A DNA stretch of 45,509 bases from positions 1 to 45,509 of the forward strand of contig CAHJWN010000029.1 of NCBI GenBank assembly GCA_903642265.1. The letters run 5' to 3'. The translations under genes were made by a program, and so were the position numbers. The notes under the pieces were generated by a model that saw only the letters and a program-made list of their open reading frames with translations, had not been told where the DNA came from and made no database searches. This document shows positions 17,670 to 27,324 of the stretch, piece after piece. Numbering within the stretch: position 1 is the first letter of the stretch; every line of letters begins with the position of its first letter. This stretch comes from Acidobacteriaceae bacterium. Its GTDB lineage: Bacteria; Acidobacteriota; Terriglobia; Terriglobales; Acidobacteriaceae.

Positions 17670-18290
17670 ATGAAACACCTTTTCTGCAGGTTGCGAAATC
17701 ACTCGTTTGTTTTCGCTCTATTCTTCGTTTTCTGCCTTCAGGGCACAATCACACGGGGATGCTGCCAGAACTCCTCAGCCGCTGTTTCATCGAAACCTCC
17801 TACCCCAACTCAAAGCAGCAGAGGGCTTAGTTTATTCACTTTGCCTCTATCTGCCTCTGTTTTCGCGCGGGACAAGGATGCGATGGCTCTTCTTTCCCGC
17901 TCAACAGAAGCGTAAAGCGGGAAGACTCTTTGGATTCTTACCAGAGCGTGCACATGGCTGGAAGCCTTCATACGAAATCAACCTCCGACGGCAAGGTGCC
18001 GCTTTCACTCGATTATGACTGGACGAAGGGCATTCTGCGCTCGAAGGCGGATTGACCATCAATGGTAAGAGGACGGTGCGAACGTCTCGGCCTGAAGACG
18101 GAATCAACGAGCAGTCAACCGGCGCGACACAAAGCTTCGCAGGGAGAGCACATTTCACTCGATTCCTACAGAATTTCCGGCAGTCGGCGCTTCGCTGGCT
18201 CTGGCTTCACCTGACGAAGCCATCAGCCTGGTTACCATTCGGTTTGCCACAATGAAGGCCATTCGTACGTCCGCTTTTCACATCATGCCT
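17670..18290 (+). pseudogene. Decayed gene for a secreted protein of unknown function
   Basis: The ATG at 17670 starts a strong signal peptide (MKHLFCRLRNHSFVFALFFV FCLQGTITRG). Protein-like text then continues through several frames: LHTKSTSDGKVPLSLDYDWT KG, EGGLTINGKRTVRTSRPEDG INEQ, then EHISLDSYRISGSRRFAGSG FT and DEAISLVTIRFATMKAIRTS AFHIMPL. At least three frame changes are needed, so the gene is dead. I recognise no family. It sits between ardC and the tail-fibre-like gene. Confidence 0.5.
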
Positions 18291-18599
18291 CTATGTTGGA
18301 CACCACACAGGACTGGTTCTTCTCGGTAGCCACAGGTCTGCCGGAGTACATGATCGCTTATATACCCGACTCCACCCACAAGCCTCTCTTCCGTCGGCAC
18401 ATATATCAATTCCAGTCGTCCCAAACTACGAACGGCGTCAAGAAGGCCACCGACCACAAACGCGCTCCCAGATTCGATCTGACTCAAAGATTGCCGCCCA
18501 ATTGAAGAAGCGTGCTAATGTTATTTGCAATCTACAAACGAACGTATCTGACCAAAGTCACTCAGGCAATTGTTAGCCCACCCCAGACAGGAGACCGAA

Positions 18600-21107
18600 A
18601 TGGCAAACTCTACGACGAGCACGTTGACTATCAACACGACGTTTCAAAACAGCGGAACAGACATAATTGGGGAAGCGTCGGCCCGCTGCGTCTATCCGAT
18701 CAGCTCAGTCATAAGCGGCCCAGCGTGGTCTCTAGGCAACACCATTCCAGGCGTCTCCCCCGGGGGTTGGTCTGAATCAACGATTTGGAATGCTGAGCAC
18801 GACAGTCACTCACGGGGAATCAACACCTCACTGAGTTTTTCACACCAGTCCTATGCGATCGGCGACAAAGCAGGAATCTATGGCTATCTAAACTTCGTCG
18901 GTGGACCCACAGCGCCATCTGATGAAGGCGCTTGTGGCATTAACATCCAAGCGAGAGAACTATCCCGTTATCTAAAAGGCCTGGTAGGAGCAACGTCCGG
19001 CGTAGGTGACTTAACTCCGACCATCGGTAATCTTGATCCAAGTGGCCTAGGAAACACGATTGATGGGGCCATCCTGCTGAATACTTCAAAGGGCACCATC
19101 TCAGGGCATCTTACCGGACCCAGTCTCGACGTAACTGGCTATCTCAAGGCACTTCCCGTTGACGTGTCGTTGCCCCTTACAAATGCCTGGTGCTACTTAC
19201 CTACGGGTGGATCAACTTCTTGGGGAGCAAAGCTGACAAATGGAAGTGTGATTGTTCAAGTGACGGATGAAACCTTTCCAATCGGCATTGGGGTTGGACA
19301 GATAGTAAGTGGTCTTGGACTCAACCCCGGGACTTTGATCAGTGAAATCGACGGTAATTTCCTAACATTATCCCAAGCAGCCGTGAGTACGACAACTGCG
19401 ACTCTGACAAGCAACATTGCTCTCGCGATTGGTAATCACCCTACAACAACCTACTACTCTATAACTCTACGGGTAACGTTGAATGAAATCGAAGGGTCGA
19501 CGAAACCCTTTCAGGTCGGTGTCGTTAGGCTGGCTGGTAGCTCCTTTAGCGAGACGGGATACCTCTCTAATGTTGAGCCACCAGTCAGCGGCGTACAGCA
19601 GGTTACTCTTCACTATCGATATCCGAATGCTGCAGCATACCTGTTTCAGGGCGGCATCGCAAATCAGTACATCAGCTTTGACGCAAACCTGGCACTTTCT
19701 GCGATGCGCTCTAGCTACATGGCTGTAGGATCTCTGACCGGAACCGACCTCATTTATGTCGTCAATCTAGTCGGCGGCACAGGATTTACGCTACCGATCG
19801 AAGGTTCAGAGGCGGCAAGTAGCACTCCATTGGGAATAATCCAAGAGCGGAACGGCTTTCATCTATATCCAGGAGCTGAAGTAATTGCGAATCTGAGTGA
19901 CGGATATTCTCCGCTTCTCGAACAAAACGACGTCCCCTGGGCGGTCGGCGACACAATCGAGAACCCACTGCCAGGAATCGTAGGCGGCCACGGCGCGTGG
20001 TTCATCAAAGAACAGCATAGTCCAAGTCACCCCAGCTACGGTACAGTAGGAGCAAGCATTTTTTTTGGCGGAGAAGGTTTCGCCAGTGGGGCACCTGTGC
20101 TAGAGATCGCCACCGACGTAAATCCAATGAATTTCAAGGCGTATGGAGGGCCCCTTGATCCTGGCTACGGCATCAAGTTCACAAACGCGGAATCACTTGG
20201 CATTTTCCTCGAGTGCGACGATGTACCTATGCCAACGGGTGCGGTTATTGCTCTGGGGAATCCCAAGGCAAACATAGATCAACCAATCTCCGTGGTGGGA
20301 GCGATCGCCGCCGGAACTTATGTCATGACCATTGACAATTTACCTGCAGGCATCGGCAGCTATGCTCACATCTCTGGACCTGGTCTGCCTACGGGCACAC
20401 GTATTACGCTAGTAGATCAAAATAATCTACAACTTGTTCTTAGTCAGTCAGCGACGGAGACCTCTACGGCAGCAGACTTCACTGTAAGGGGTGGAGGTTT
20501 TTACCTTATTACAACGCCAAAAGGGAAAGGCATTTACTACGATGGTTCTGGATATGTGGTAATAGACAATCTTTCCTCCGAATTCTTTGCTGCTGGTGCC
20601 TCTGCAACTGCTGTAACGCAAAGTGCTGGTGATAACTCAACGAGGATTGCTACGACGAGCTATGTAGACTCCGCCGTTGCAAACGGCCCTGGAAGCAATC
20701 CAGAACCATCCTACGATGGAGTCAGTGTTAGACACGCGGTCGTGCTAGGCCCAAATTCCGACAATGATGCTAGGCTGCTGCTGTACCCGAACAACTATCC
20801 CGGGTCGCAGCAGGGTAATTTTCTTCAACTTATAGGCGATGGGGGTGGGGGCATCAGAGTAGAGTCCATCGGAACTCCTGTGAATGTCGAAAGCGTTGCG
20901 AACGGGGCATCTCCAGCAACAGGATGGAACTTCGTGACTGCCCCAACGGTTCCTACCCAATCGCCGAGAGACAACTCTCTGTTCGCAGCATCAACCGCCT
21001 ATGTCGATGCTGCTATCGCGGGCTTCACTGGTAGCACTGAACTGAACACTCCCAATGGCGTGAAAACTATGACGATTACGAATGGGCTGATCACGTCGTT
21101 AGTTTAG
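18600..21107 (+). CDS. Phage tail-fibre-like structural protein (orphan)
   Basis: ATG 18600 follows CAGGAG about six bases upstream; 835 aa, no signal peptide or membrane segment. The sequence is Gly/Ser/Thr-rich and looks like a long beta-structured fibre. Two internal modules repeat the pattern known from phage structural proteins: GQIVSGLGLNPGTLISEIDG NFLTLSQ and AHISGPGLPTGTRITLVDQN NLQLVLSQ. Two copies of another phage tail motif follow: DNSTRIATTSYVDSAVA and DNSLFAASTAYVDAAIAG. The N-terminal half has no match I can name. No capsid, terminase or other tail gene is nearby. It is intact for 2.5 kb among pseudogenes, and its base composition seems less GC-rich than the backbone, so it is probably a recent, separate acquisition. 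An intrinsic terminator follows. Confidence 0.65.
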   Translation: MANSTTSTLTINTTFQNSGTDIIGEASARCVYPISSVISGPAWSLGNTIPGVSPGGWSESTIWNAEHDSHSRGINTSLSFSHQSYAIGDKAGIYGYLNFVGGPTAPSDEGACGINIQARELSRYLKGLVGATSGVGDLTPTIGNLDPSGLGNTIDGAILLNTSKGTISGHLTGPSLDVTGYLKALPVDVSLPLTNAWCYLPTGGSTSWGAKLTNGSVIVQVTDETFPIGIGVGQIVSGLGLNPGTLISEIDGNFLTLSQAAVSTTTATLTSNIALAIGNHPTTTYYSITLRVTLNEIEGSTKPFQVGVVRLAGSSFSETGYLSNVEPPVSGVQQVTLHYRYPNAAAYLFQGGIANQYISFDANLALSAMRSSYMAVGSLTGTDLIYVVNLVGGTGFTLPIEGSEAASSTPLGIIQERNGFHLYPGAEVIANLSDGYSPLLEQNDVPWAVGDTIENPLPGIVGGHGAWFIKEQHSPSHPSYGTVGASIFFGGEGFASGAPVLEIATDVNPMNFKAYGGPLDPGYGIKFTNAESLGIFLECDDVPMPTGAVIALGNPKANIDQPISVVGAIAAGTYVMTIDNLPAGIGSYAHISGPGLPTGTRITLVDQNNLQLVLSQSATETSTAADFTVRGGGFYLITTPKGKGIYYDGSGYVVIDNLSSEFFAAGASATAVTQSAGDNSTRIATTSYVDSAVANGPGSNPEPSYDGVSVRHAVVLGPNSDNDARLLLYPNNYPGSQQGNFLQLIGDGGGGIRVESIGTPVNVESVANGASPATGWNFVTAPTVPTQSPRDNSLFAASTAYVDAAIAGFTGSTELNTPNGVKTMTITNGLITSLV

Positions 21108-21442
21108 TTGGTGTTATACCGAAGATGTCGTGGTTCCGACAGCAAGTGGGATGTTTCAGGAGTTGCTGCCTAGAGCCGGGCTGCGGCAAAGACGGAGAGG
21201 GCGCCATACGAGGCTGACCACTTTGGTCAGGCTTCGGCGCTTTCTTTTCTAATTTACTTGCGATGTGTGAAAGCTGGATTAGACTCAGTGTCAGCGCGTT
21301 TACCACATTCTCTGAATGTAGCAAAGTGGTGCTGTTTGAGTGGTCCTTGTCAGAACTAGCGGATTCCTCAGTTGGCCTGAGCTGCTCCCCCGAAGAGGTA
21401 ACCACTTGGACCTGGAGTTTCCCTATAAATTGAACGAGGGAG
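21108..21442. other. Intergenic stretch after the tail-fibre-like gene
   Basis: It holds the probable terminator at 21201-21250 and otherwise no supported gene. A 125-codon frame crosses it on the minus strand, but it has low-complexity Ser/Pro text, no family match and runs into the IS3 end, so I do not call it. Confidence 0.45.
21201..21250 (+). terminator. Intrinsic terminator of the tail-fibre-like gene
   Basis: A perfect 7-bp stem CTGACCA/TGGTCAG (21214-21220 and 21224-21230, loop CTT) lies inside outer arms GCGCC (21201-21205) and GGCGC (21236-21240). The T-rich tract TTTCTTTTCT follows at once. It is 94 bp downstream of the gene's stop codon. Confidence 0.65.
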
Positions 21443-22500
21443 TGACCTGCCCCCTTTTTCTCAACCATTCATGATTGGAGTGTTCTCTGTTGTGTAGCTG
21501 GTCGTGGTCGAGGTCAGCGGGCCCATGTGCCCGCTGACCTCGAAGGCGAGTCTGAACTCCCTCGGCGTGCGGTACTCGAGCGAGCTGTGCGGCCGTTCGC
21601 TGTTGTACTCCTCACGCCAAGTGTCGAGAGTACACCGGATGTCGTTGAGGGTTCTGAACCAGCTCACGTTCAGGCATTCATCGCGCAGCCTGCCGTGGAA
21701 GCTCTCGACATGCCCGTTCTGCATCGGACGGCCGGACTGGATGTGGACCAGTCCGACCTTCCAGTCCGCGGCCCAGCCCAGCATGCGCCGCGACGTGAAC
21801 TCCGGGCCGTTGTCTGAGCGCACGTTCTCCGGCCGGCCACGCTCGGTGATCACGCGCTTCAGCACCTGGGTCACGGGGCCAGAGCCCAGGCTCGTGTCCG
21901 CTTCCAGGGCCAGGCACTCGCGCGTGTACGCGTCCACAACGCTCAGGATCCGCACCATCCGCCCCGTCGCCAGGCCGTCCACGATGAAGTCCATGGCCCA
22001 CTCCTGGTCGGTCGCGTCAGTTGCGGCTCGAGCGCTCGGTCCCGCACCAGACGCTGGCGCTTTCACGTTTACCTCCTGGCCCTTGCGCACCAGCGGCGCA
22101 TGCAGCCGCCGGTAGGCATAGCGAGGCTATTGCTGCGCAAGAACTAGCAACTCAGAGTGCAGTGCCGCATTCCGATCCGGCCGCGGCTCATAGTGGTAGC
22201 TTCCACGTTCCAGGTCCAGCAGCTTGCAGGCCGTGCGCTCGCTCAGGCCATGCCCGGCCTGAACCAACGCCACGTCTTCTCTCAGGCCGGCAAGCTCCAC
22301 CCGTTTTTTCTTATGACAGCCTTTAGCGCCTCGCCATGCAGGCTCAACTCCGCCACCAGAAGCTTCAGACGACGGTTCTCACCCTCCATCTGCTTCAGCC
22401 GCTGCGCCTCGTTCACGTCCATGCCGCCGTACTTCTGTATCATCCGATTTACCAAGCGAGGGCCGTCCAGAAGCCGAGTACAGGCTGTCGAACTCACCGC
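21443..22500 (-). mobile_element. IS3-family insertion sequence, decayed
   Basis: The minus strand carries the IS3 orfB integrase: DQEWAMDFIVDGLATGRMVR, VVDAYTRECLALE, VRSDNGPEFTSRRML, NGHVESFHGRLRDECLNV and YNSERPHSSLEYRTP, with the DDE residues in AMDF, SDNGPEF and HVESFHGRLRDE. Upstream on the same strand are the orfA end (QKYGGMDVNEAQRLKQMEGE NRRLKLLVAELS) and the HTH region (GLSERTACKLLDLERGSYHY). An in-frame TAG interrupts QQ-PRYAYRRLHA near 22124, and the stretch after GQEVNVK lacks about 15 residues of the usual linker. The orfA start is missing. One terminus is recognisable (TGACCTGCCCCC at 21443-21454); no matching end is visible, so the other end is deleted. Confidence 0.8.
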
Positions 22501-22741
22501 TCAACGACTTGAGAACGACATCCGTGACCCCTCAAATCTCCCGCAGCAGACGATCCTTCGGACCCGCTGCTGCAACGTCACGTAGCTGAATATCCAGCCT
22601 GAACCAGCTCGTCTCCACGCATGCTCTATAGACCCACAATCACAGCTGAAAGTCTTAAACATGCCAAAACACTCGAACCTATTTCAACAAGCTCCCAGAA
22701 ATACGTCTGATAATGCAGGTTATGGACACCCATCATGTAAG

Positions 22742-22783
22742 CGCCCATTAGAAATGACAGGTTCCCGCCCATTAGAAATGACA
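22742..22783. repeat. Two 18-bp direct repeats at the left end of an ISNCY-like element
   Basis: CGCCCATTAGAAATGACA occurs at 22742-22759 and again at 22766-22783, a 24-bp period, just before the transposase start. Repeated terminal or subterminal transposase-binding motifs are known for IS elements; here they probably mark the left end of copy 2. They are absent around copy 1. Confidence 0.65.
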
Positions 22784-22806
22784 CTAACGGGATGGGACTT
22801 GTCCAG

Positions 22807-23444
22807 ATGAGTGAACGGGATCTGAAGCGCATTGAAGTGTTGACGGAGATACTCGCCGGCAGACGAACAGTAGAGTCTGGCGCAGCGGTGATGGGGCTGG
22901 CCTGGCGGCAGACTTTTCGGCTGCTGGCGCGGTACAAGGAGCTGGGCGGCACCTCAGTGATCCACCAGGCACGCGGTCAAGCCTCGAACCGGCAGATGAA
23001 CCCCGGCGTGCGGGAGTATGCAGTCGAGCTGGTCAGGACCAGGTACGCGGACTCGGACCCACGCTCGCGGACGAGGTGCTCCTCGAGAAGCACGGCATCC
23101 AGGTTGGCCGGGAGACCTTGCGCCGGTGGATGGTTGCCGACGGGTTGTGGCTCTCGCGCAAGCAGCGGCGGACCTTCCACCAACCGCGATTACGGCGGGA
23201 GAGCTACGGCGAGCTGGTGCAGATCGACGGCTCGGAGCATCGCTGGTTCGAGCAGCGCGGCGAGCCCTGCACGCTGCTGGTCTTCATCGACGATGCGACC
23301 AGCCGGCTGATGCAGCTTAGGTTCGTGCCGAGCGAGAGCACGTCCAGCTACTTCGAAGCCTTGCGCGGCTACCTCGAGACCCGGCTCACCACTACTGGTG
23401 ACACGCTGGAGCGTTTTGCGGTTGTGTCCACCCGAAACGCCTGA
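22807..23444 (+). mobile_element. ISNCY-like transposase, frameshifted and truncated (copy 2)
   Basis: ATG 22807 starts SERDLKRIEVLTEILAGRRT VESGAAVMGLAWRQTFRLLA, the typical helix-turn-helix N-terminus of these transposases. One T is missing near 23051 (TACGCGGACTCGG), turning RYADFGPTLADEVLLEKHG into nonsense; the sense continues in the next frame (IQVGRETLRRWMVADGLWLS RKQRRTFHQPRLRRESYGEL VQIDGSEHRWFEQRGEPCTL). It stops after YFEALRGYLETRLTTTGDTL ERFAV; the last third of the usual transposase, including later catalytic residues, is missing. Confidence 0.78.
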
Positions 23445-23500
23445 TCAGCTGTTCCACCTTTCAGAAGACTTTCCGCGACCAGACCGGCCCGGTCGCGTAG

Positions 23501-23782
23501 TTACGGCAACCCAGAGTTTGTGGGTTGAACCATCTTCTGTAAGGGTGAAAGGCGTTCGATCAGGACACCTGGCATAAAGATGAAGCAGACACCCGTATCC
23601 CTTTCGATCCACGACACGCCTCCTTCCCGCAGGACCTTGCGTGTTGCCGGCGCCAAGCGGTTCACTGCCAAAAGCAGTCGATCCGCGCGGGGATGTTCGT
23701 TTCTCCGTTCAACGGGCCTCACGCGCTGCTTCAAAAGAGAGCAGAGGCTTGTACTCGAACTTGAGCGCAAGTCGCAGACCAC
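23501..23782 (-). pseudogene. Remnant of an unknown gene
   Basis: The minus strand reads naturally over RVRPVERRNEHPRADRLLLA VNRLAPATRKVLREGGVSWI ERDTGVCFI. This resembles the part LxxxGVSYxDxxGN of nuclease-like accessory proteins, but only loosely. In the neighbouring upstream frame the text LALKFEYKPLLSFEAAREA also looks coding, so a frameshift near 23750 is likely. A 174-codon frame on the plus strand overlaps it but looks less protein-like. The function is unknown. Confidence 0.35.
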
Positions 23783-24163
23783 TTCCGACGCTCAGTATGA
23801 TTTGGTCGGGGCCGCATGGCTCGGCGCTTATCTGGCCGACAGATCTGACGGCGTTCAATATCCACAGCTCTGTTCCGCCACTGGTCACATCTCTATGTTG
23901 CGCGTTAACGTAATATTTCGTCGACCACGAAATATACGTCTTTCATGCAACGATGACTATGTGCTGCACTCGCAGATTCAGCTTATGCCCGGCCTGCTTC
24001 CGATTCACGAAGTCCTCTATAACAGCCGGAAATTCGATTCCAAGCACAAGCTCGTGTATCTCAGGTCGGAGTTCGACACGAAGATCAAGAAACGACATCA
24101 CTGAGACCTTCCGAGAGCAACGCTGACAATCAACGTCACCTCTACAATTACTTACAAAGCCAT

Positions 24164-24466
24164 ATGCCTAGAATTTTCGACAATATAGAAGAGCGTCTCC
24201 TTCCCGCCTTAAAAAGCCTCGCAGAGCTTTCCCATCGGGGAGACTTTTGCGTCGGCTACTTCAGCCTTTGCGCTTCGCCTCGCCCTCTCCGGTCATGTCG
24301 GCATCCCGCGCGAGAACGAATTCGATTTCCTCGCGAAGCCGAAGCCGCTTTCGCCCCACCGCAGCCCAAGAAGAAAGCCCCGCCAGCTAAGGAGAAGAAA
24401 CCCACGCTGGTCAAAACCTCGCCCGTCAAGAAAGCCAAAGTAGCAAAGAAGCAGATTGCGGCCTAA
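24164..24466 (+). pseudogene. Chimeric remnant: helicase N-terminus joined to a Lys-rich tail
   Basis: The first 33 residues ([33 protein letters not shown]) match the N-terminus that I know from DEAD/DEAH helicases with a phospholipase-D-like domain, which normally continue as NLRGW. Here the similarity ends at about 24265. The second half ([20 protein letters not shown] and [16 protein letters not shown]) is a Lys/Ala/Pro-rich tail from a different gene; [14 protein letters not shown] just before it is readable only in another frame. This looks like a deletion fusion; the tail belongs with the downstream primase gene, from which it is separated by 58 bp. Confidence 0.5.
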
Positions 24467-24524
24467 CCCGGCAGGGGGGCCACGCGGCCCCCTCGCTTTC
24501 AACAACGCAGAGCCAGGTGCAGCC

Positions 24525-25369
24525 ATGGACAAGACAGAACACACTATCCGCCAGCTACTCGCCGCACTTCCCGCCCCGGCTACGATATCGGCGTCCTCAC
24601 CAATGCAGGGATGTATCGCGTCGAAGCCGCGCCAGCTTCCCGCGTCCTGCGCATGCTTCACTTCCTCAAGCATCGCAACGCCTACGGCGCACACATCTAC
24701 CTACGCCCAACCGGAGAAAGCTGCTACACCCTGCTGGACGATCTCACCGCCGCTATCCTTCCCCGCCTTGCAGCCGAAGGCTACGCACCCGCCGCCGTGG
24801 TCGAGACAAGCCTTGACAGCTTCCAGGCTTGGCTTAGGCACACGCAGCCGCTTTCCAAAGAGTTTGGCACCCTCGCCGCCAAAATCCTCGCAGAACGGTT
24901 CAGCGCAGATCGCAGCGCCGCTGACTGGCGCAGGTTCGGTCGTGCCCCCGGCTTCACCAACCGTAAGCCGCAGCACCGCAACCCGCAGGGCTTTTACCCG
25001 TTCGCCCATCTTCGCAGTTCTACCGGAACAGTCTTCCCCGAAGCCGACGCCTTCCGTGCCCGATTGCTTACGCTCCAGCAAAAGACAGAAGCAGAACGCG
25101 CCGCCGTGCGTCTCAGCTTCGCAGCTCGCCCCTTCAGCCGGTATGCCGCGCCCGTCATGCTGTCGCGCTTCCGTTCGTCGCCGAACTACCACGGACGGCC
25201 AGCCGCCGCAGATATGGCCTTCTGCATCGCCGCCGTCGCTCAAGGCTGGTCCGAGTCCGACATCGCCGCCGCACTCAGCCGCGAATACCTCTCTCGCAAT
25301 GCCAGCCGCTCCCGCCGAGCCGCCTACATCCGTCGCACACTTTCTAAAGCCATCCTGTGGGCAGCCTAA
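24525..25369 (+). pseudogene. RepB-type DNA primase-like gene with one frameshift (copy B)
   Basis: ATG 24525 begins MDKTEHTIRQLLAALPAP. One G is missing at 24578-24579; adding it restores GYDIGVLTNAGMYRVEAAPA and gives 282 whole codons. The rest is open: SRVLRMLHFLKHRNAYGAHI YLRPTGESCYTLLDDLTAAI, LSKEFGTLAAKILAERFSAD, ADWRRFGRAPGFTNRKPQ and AAALSREYLSRNASRSRRAA YIRRTL. GRAPGFTNRKP is the type of motif seen in RepB-like primases of plasmids and integrative elements. Translation could also begin at the in-frame ATG 24611, giving 252 aa. Copy A at 6945-7536 is the same gene in a more decayed state. A GC hairpin (GGGGGCC-ACGC-GGCCCCC) lies just upstream of the start. Confidence 0.65.
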
Positions 25370-25565
25370 AATTGCGCGGGAGAATCCCCTTCGGATTCTC
25401 CCCATCCCTCTTTCCGCCAGTCCTACACGCTCCATCCAAGGAGCGCGTGCTGAGGCCGTTCCCTCCTCAGGCTCCTCCCTTACTTCCTCAATGCGACTTC
25501 CCGCGACTAACCCCGCCCTAAGCGACCTAACGACTTTAGGCGCGTGTCCGTGAGGCTTTGTCGCC

Positions 25566-25868
25566 CTAAACCACAGCCCGCTTTTGGCGGGCGTCAATTA
25601 AGTCTCGGACCTGTTTGTCAGAGTCACGAATAGAAGCTACTACTTGCCTGAGCATTTCCTCCTCGTCTGAGCCGGTTGCTTCAATTCTTCTGCCATCAAG
25701 AGCTTTGGCGGTGATTTTGAATACGTACGCCGCGATCTCGTCTGTCTGTACATGCCAGTGATCTGGTATGTCCTCATCCATCTTTTTGAGTTGCTCACGT
25801 AGGGTTCTCCTTAGCGCCAACACACCTTCTGTCGATAATAGTAGTGTCAGACCCTGATGAATCCGCAA
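25566..25868 (-). CDS. Small hypothetical protein
   Basis: About 100 aa, mostly helical and charged at the end (DEIAAYVFKITAKALDGRRI EATGSDEEEML, then VVASIRDSDKQVRDLIDARQ). I recognise no family. The longest frame starts with TTG at 25868; a shorter version could start at the Met of MDEDIPDHWHV. No clear ribosome site decides it. It stands alone between the primase pseudogene and the unknown gene at 26117. Confidence 0.4.
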   Translation of the reverse strand: MRIHQGLTLLLSTEGVLALRRTLREQLKKMDEDIPDHWHVQTDEIAAYVFKITAKALDGRRIEATGSDEEEMLRQVVASIRDSDKQVRDLIDARQKRAVV

Positions 25869-26116
25869 AGACAGGTCCCGCTACACGCTGCTCTCTTCAA
25901 AACAGTTCGTCTCTGTTGAGCCCACGCCCTTCTTGATGCTGTCACAAAACTTCGCAGCGTGACGAGCCTCGGCCCAGCCAGACTACTTCCCATTGCGACT
26001 GGTCATTCTTAGGCAGTCAATGGGGTTTGATCGCGGGTCAGGCTGCTCTGCCTGGAGAACCTTGCAGCAATCGCTCTTTGGTAGAATCGTCGGGACTTCC
26101 AGTAAAAGGCTATCTT

Positions 26117-27274
26117 GTGAGCTACGATCTCGAAATTTGGTCAGTCCGACAGCTTCTTCAAGCTCCTGCAGAAACGAAAGTTGCTTGGCAGGCGGGTCCG
26201 GGTGGTTGGTCGAGTGGCACTCGCGCCTGGCAATTCGTTATCGAGGACTCAGTGCGTGTGGAACCGGAAGACCTTCCGGCTGAAGTGGCACGTTCTCTGC
26301 CTGGAGTAAGGTACCTAACCCGCTTCCATCTCGAAGGGGACTCGTCCTCTAAGCTTGTGTCGCAGGCCCTTACGAGCGCAAAAGGGATCGCAAGAACTAT
26401 CCATGGACTTGTTGCGGATGCGCAAACAAACGAGCTCATTCTGCCAAGCGGCGTACGACGGCTGAACCCGATAGTGCAGGCTTCCGATCAAGAGCGCTAC
26501 ACCGAGCTTCGGATGAGCTGGTGGTTCTTGGACGATAGCCGCATGATCTCTACTAATGGTTTCGACCGGCTCCTTACGTTGCTTGAGAACGTCTTGCCGG
26601 AGTTGCTACCGCAAAGGTACGGCACGTATGAACCGCTCGAATTCAGTTATAAGGAGATGGGCCGGAAGCACTTCCTAGAGTTCCTCCAAAATGGGGCGGG
26701 AAGATTTCTTCTATGGAAGCCAGCGCGGCCCTTCTCGGTAAATATCAGCTTTCCAAAAGAGGCAGGTGCTTCCCGACAAGGCTTCCGAACGAACCGCATA
26801 AGCGTCGGCGTCGACGCCGAGCTGCTAAAGCAGCCGGGTTGGCAAGACCAACTCCGTTCTTTTTGGGAGCAAATGTCGCTGCTGCTGGAGCCGATCTACG
26901 GTGATGTGCACAACTTGAAAGGGCAGCCCCGAAGCGGATGGTACCTTGCATTTGATCCCGAACGCGAGGAACACCCCGTTCGCTCCTGGTTTTGGCGAGG
27001 GGTTCCAGCAAGGCTGGGGTGTGCGGTGGTGCTCGGCCGTGACTATCAAGGTTTGTGGCCGGAATTCACCAGCATTGCGAAGAACCAAGCGGGTTTATCT
27101 TTTCTGTCCACCGGAGACTGGGCAGGAACGCAAGCATTGGAGGACATTCTGCAGCGAGTACCAACCCAGATTGCAAGCCCTGAACTGCAGCCAGTAGAGC
27201 CCGGCAAGCACGCCTTTGCTTTGCGGGAAGCGGATTACCCGATCAAGTGGCCATTCGGCGCTACAGTTATCTAG
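26117..27274 (+). CDS. Conserved-looking protein of unknown function
   Basis: I prefer the GTG at 26117 (SYDLEIWSVRQLLQ), because MSYDLEIW-type starts are natural and AAAGG lies six bases upstream; an upstream TTG at 26027 would add 30 poorly conserved-looking residues. The product is about 385 aa, soluble, with no signal peptide or membrane helix, and rich in Trp (GPGGWSSGTRAWQFVIED, ELRMSWWFLDD, GDVHNLKGQPRSGWYLAFDP). Readable blocks include EPLEFSYKEMGRKHFLEFLQ and WRGVPARLGCAVVLGRDYQG LWPEF. I can name no domain. It is followed 50 bp later by a second unknown gene in the same direction, so they probably form an operon. Confidence 0.7.
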   Translation: MSYDLEIWSVRQLLQAPAETKVAWQAGPGGWSSGTRAWQFVIEDSVRVEPEDLPAEVARSLPGVRYLTRFHLEGDSSSKLVSQALTSAKGIARTIHGLVADAQTNELILPSGVRRLNPIVQASDQERYTELRMSWWFLDDSRMISTNGFDRLLTLLENVLPELLPQRYGTYEPLEFSYKEMGRKHFLEFLQNGAGRFLLWKPARPFSVNISFPKEAGASRQGFRTNRISVGVDAELLKQPGWQDQLRSFWEQMSLLLEPIYGDVHNLKGQPRSGWYLAFDPEREEHPVRSWFWRGVPARLGCAVVLGRDYQGLWPEFTSIAKNQAGLSFLSTGDWAGTQALEDILQRVPTQIASPELQPVEPGKHAFALREADYPIKWPFGATVI

Positions 27275-27324
27275 ACTGCAACACGTTTCCTGATAACCTG
27301 GTGTCGTTGTACCGCGAGGTACGC

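Noticed and set aside
21091-21468. Minus-strand frame of 125 codons between the tail-fibre-like gene and the IS3 element
   Set aside because: It covers the terminator hairpin and the IS3 end, and its sequence is low-complexity without a family match.
23580-24104. Plus-strand frame of 174 codons after ISNCY copy 2
   Set aside because: The minus strand reads more like protein in the overlapping part (VNRLAPATRKVLREGGVSWI), and the plus frame has no clear start signal or family.
24456-25553. Plus-strand frame of 365 codons and minus-strand frame of 298 codons over primase copy B
   Set aside because: Both are Pro/Ser- or Gly/Glu-rich shadows. The alignment with copy A and the RPTGESCYTL block fix the true frame.
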